NCBI GenBank assembly: GCA_032173965.1
Contig: JAVUNC010000025.1
Coordinates: forward strand, 15,824,001 to 15,888,000
Reading direction: 5' to 3'
Length of the DNA stretch: 64,000 nt
DNA from: Sitta carolinensis
Taxonomy: Eukaryota; Chordata; Aves; Passeriformes; Sittidae
Positions within the stretch are counted from its first letter, which is position 1, and the number at the start of each line of letters is the position of its first letter. Below are positions 61,696 to 64,000 of the stretch, one piece after another. The notes under the pieces are model-generated. The model saw only the letters and a list, made by a program, of their open reading frames with translations, was not told the origin of the DNA and made no database searches. A program made the position numbers and the translations under genes.

Positions 61696-64000
61696 CAGGC
61701 TGCAGTTCAGGAAAGCAGACTCTCTGGAAGTTTGACCTTGATGGACTGGGATGAGGCCATTGCAGGGCAGTGGGATGAACTGTGGAAATCCCATTTGGTG
61801 GGGCACACACACCTGCAGCACTCTTGGGTCCACCCTATGCCTCTTCATCTGCTTTCTCTTCCTCTTTGTTTTTGTTCTGCAAAGCAAACCACCTCTGATT
61901 TTGATTAGTTTGTGCACACTTTGTAATGGCTGTGAGGTTCAGGGTAAGATAAATAAACAACCAAGGGAAGGGTGTGATGCTGTGAAATACAGTTGCTCTC
62001 TGAAGCAGTGCCACCACAGATTATTTTACTTTCATATCAAATAACCTGCATTTTGGTTTTACGCCTTTGTGTGCAGGTGCAAGTGTGTGCATGTTGCGAC
62101 ACATAGGTCAAATTAATCACTGGATTCAATCCATTTCTCAGTGGCATTATCCTGAGAATGAGCTTTGCTCACAGTGTGTAGCAGGAACACCAGCTGTATG
62201 TCTGTGTTTCAATAACAACTGAAACAAGCAAGCCCAGATATCAATCGCTCCAGATCTTACTGATTTCAGTCTTCATCCTGTGTGACTGTGCATTTAATTG
62301 TGGAATTACTGATTGGAAGATAATCCAGATGATTTGTCCAGATGACATCTCTGAATATTAAAAGAGAAACCATTCTAGGGTGCATTTCCTCTATTTATCT
62401 TTTCTTGTTTGGATTCAATTTTTAGCTCTGTATCAGCCACCTCTGCTGATTACACACCAGTCACGGTTGCTTTAATAAACTGAGGAGAAAGGAGCTCTAA
62501 ATACACTATTTATCAAGTTGATGCTTTTCCTTTAATAAGTTTTCCTGCTCCACTGCAAACTTTGCACAGCTCACTGGATTTACGCTTCCCCAATTAGCAG
62601 TCAACACTCTCCCTGTGCATGGGTGTTGCAGATCAGTGCCCACTGAGCCAATTGTTCTTGAGAGGGATAAGAATTAAATTACCAGAACAGGAAGAAAGAG
62701 CTGCAGGAGTTCATTTGCAGAGATTCACATGCAAGTGGAAGAGGAACATGACTGACCATTATCTATCAGTGGGTGTAGCTGGCTCTGCAGGATCTGGGTG
62801 CTGAACCAGACTCCTGCATGTGCCAGGATGGGGCACACTGGGAGCACACTGAAGGGGGCTCCATCCTGGTACAAGAAGCCCTCAATTCTTCCTGTGATCC
62901 TGCTGTAACTGTCACTGCATCTCTTTTCTGGACAAAACACAGCAAGGCTTTCATCTCTGACATGTGTCTCTCTTGAAGCTTATGCGTGGTGAACAAATTC
63001 TTTCATTTTCAGAAAACACATATTTATTTCACTTTCTTGTTTAGCAGATGATGGATAACACATTGCCAGAACTTCTGTCTTTATAGCCAAAGTCAGTATT
63101 CTTCAGTCCTATTTGTTTAGCTTTAGAAATATCCTACATCTTCTAGCCCACCCATCAGAAAGCAGCAATCTATCTCTCTGAAAGATTTGAATCTTGTCCT
63201 GTCTATTGCCTTGGGCTTGCTTGTGTTAAATGTTTCAGTATGTTTGATTAACTCTCTCTATTTTAAGTGATGGCAAAGCAGAGTGATTACCTACCTGCCT
63301 TTCAGAGTGGGGATACAATGGACGACCCCTGGAATTAATGAAACAGCTTTACCTGATCACCACTGGTCAAGCAGACCAGTATATTTAACTCTCTTTGCAC
63401 TTTTATCACACAGAATAAGATAAATTATGTAAGCCTTGTGAATTTCTTGGCCAGGTCTGTTGATGATTTAACTCTTGCCAGTGAACTCCCTAACTTTCTC
63501 TGGATTCAGAGCTATTAAAGAGAAGTAAACACACGGGTGTTCAAAGGCTTTCTCTTCCCTCTGCAGCTCTTCCCATGTTGTTCCTAAGTGCAGATGAAAA
63601 GGAAAGGGCAAAAATTGCTTTGTCCCAACATGCATTCCAACTAATGAAATAATTATCTTACAATGTGGGGTAATTGTAAAAGAAAGCTACTTGGCAGCAT
63701 GTCTCAGGGCAAGCAGATTCCGTGGTGTTCCCAATCCTTCAGCCAGGGAGAAGCTCAGCAGGCAGGGTGGGATTATGAAACACAGCATGTTTTGGAAGTC
63801 CCACCCTGGGCTTTGCACAGGGTGGTGCTGGTGTGTGCTTTTCAAGCCTGTAGTTTCTGATCCAAGTTTGTGAATACTTGAGGAACAGCCAGTGCTCCAT
63901 ATTCTTCCACTTAGCCTATCTTACATAACATCTCCAAACCAGTAACGTTTTGACAGTCCCTCAATTGATGCCTAGGACAGAGATTGAGCTATCCCCTTGC
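61696..64000. other. Intergenic DNA
   Basis: Unique sequence. The 62,440-62,610 stretch (TTTAATAAACTGAGG, TTATCAAGTTGATGC, CCCCAATTAGCAG) looks like developmental-enhancer-type DNA but this is only an impression. No frame exceeds about 97 codons. Confidence 0.45.

Noticed and set aside
60871..61917. Protein genes of 291-348 codons on both strands
   Set aside because: Five long overlapping frames on both strands over a 21-bp tandem repeat are a composition artefact.

Overview
The window looks like nuclear DNA from a bird, most likely a songbird. It carries several 3'-end fragments of CR1 LINEs, including the diagnostic ATTCTRTG-type terminal octamers, and solo LTRs of a type I know from avian endogenous retroviruses. 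It is otherwise AT-rich, CpG-poor DNA with very low repeat density. This assignment rests on remembered CR1 and LTR consensus sequences; the species cannot be read from the window.

I find no protein-coding gene, exon, tRNA, rRNA or CRISPR array that I can support. Outside the repeats the longest open frames are about 120-170 codons, have no recognisable domain, overlap frames of similar size on other strands, and are what chance gives in 64 kb. The very long frames (517 codons at 26.8-28.3 kb; 348, 338, 311 and 291 codons at 60.9-61.9 kb) exist because two minisatellites lack stop codons in several frames at once.

Layout: 1-10.95 kb is unique intergenic DNA. 10.95-12.15 kb is a nested repeat block: a minus-strand CR1 containing an 84-bp collapsed LTR, a second CR1 3' end, and an LTR-like element (family A). 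A small CpG-rich patch with GC boxes follows (12.19-12.6 kb). A second family A copy lies at 19.53-20.02 kb in the same orientation. A CR1 3' end sits at 22.62-22.80 kb and a 42-bp palindromic AT-rich minisatellite at 23.88-24.14 kb. A 1.16-kb GC-rich minisatellite at 26.91-28.07 kb abuts a damaged LTR remnant ending at 28,466. 28.5-36.2 kb is mostly unique, with a regulatory-looking patch at 33.15-33.76 kb. A second LTR-like family (B) has three copies at 36.2, 52.1 and 54.8 kb. A CpG-enriched patch lies at 37.7-38.0 kb. A near full-length solo LTR occupies 56.77-57.34 kb. A 21-bp minisatellite occupies 60.94-61.70 kb, followed by unique DNA to the end.

The strongest signals are the two minisatellites about 33 kb apart whose units share a core (GATGCT, 2-3 variable bases, then YGGTGCCCRGG); the family A and B LTRs, defined here only by comparison within the window; the 84-bp collapsed LTR inside a CR1; and the palindromic 42-bp array. 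Nothing here amounts to a multi-gene system. If the window has a function it is probably cis-regulatory.
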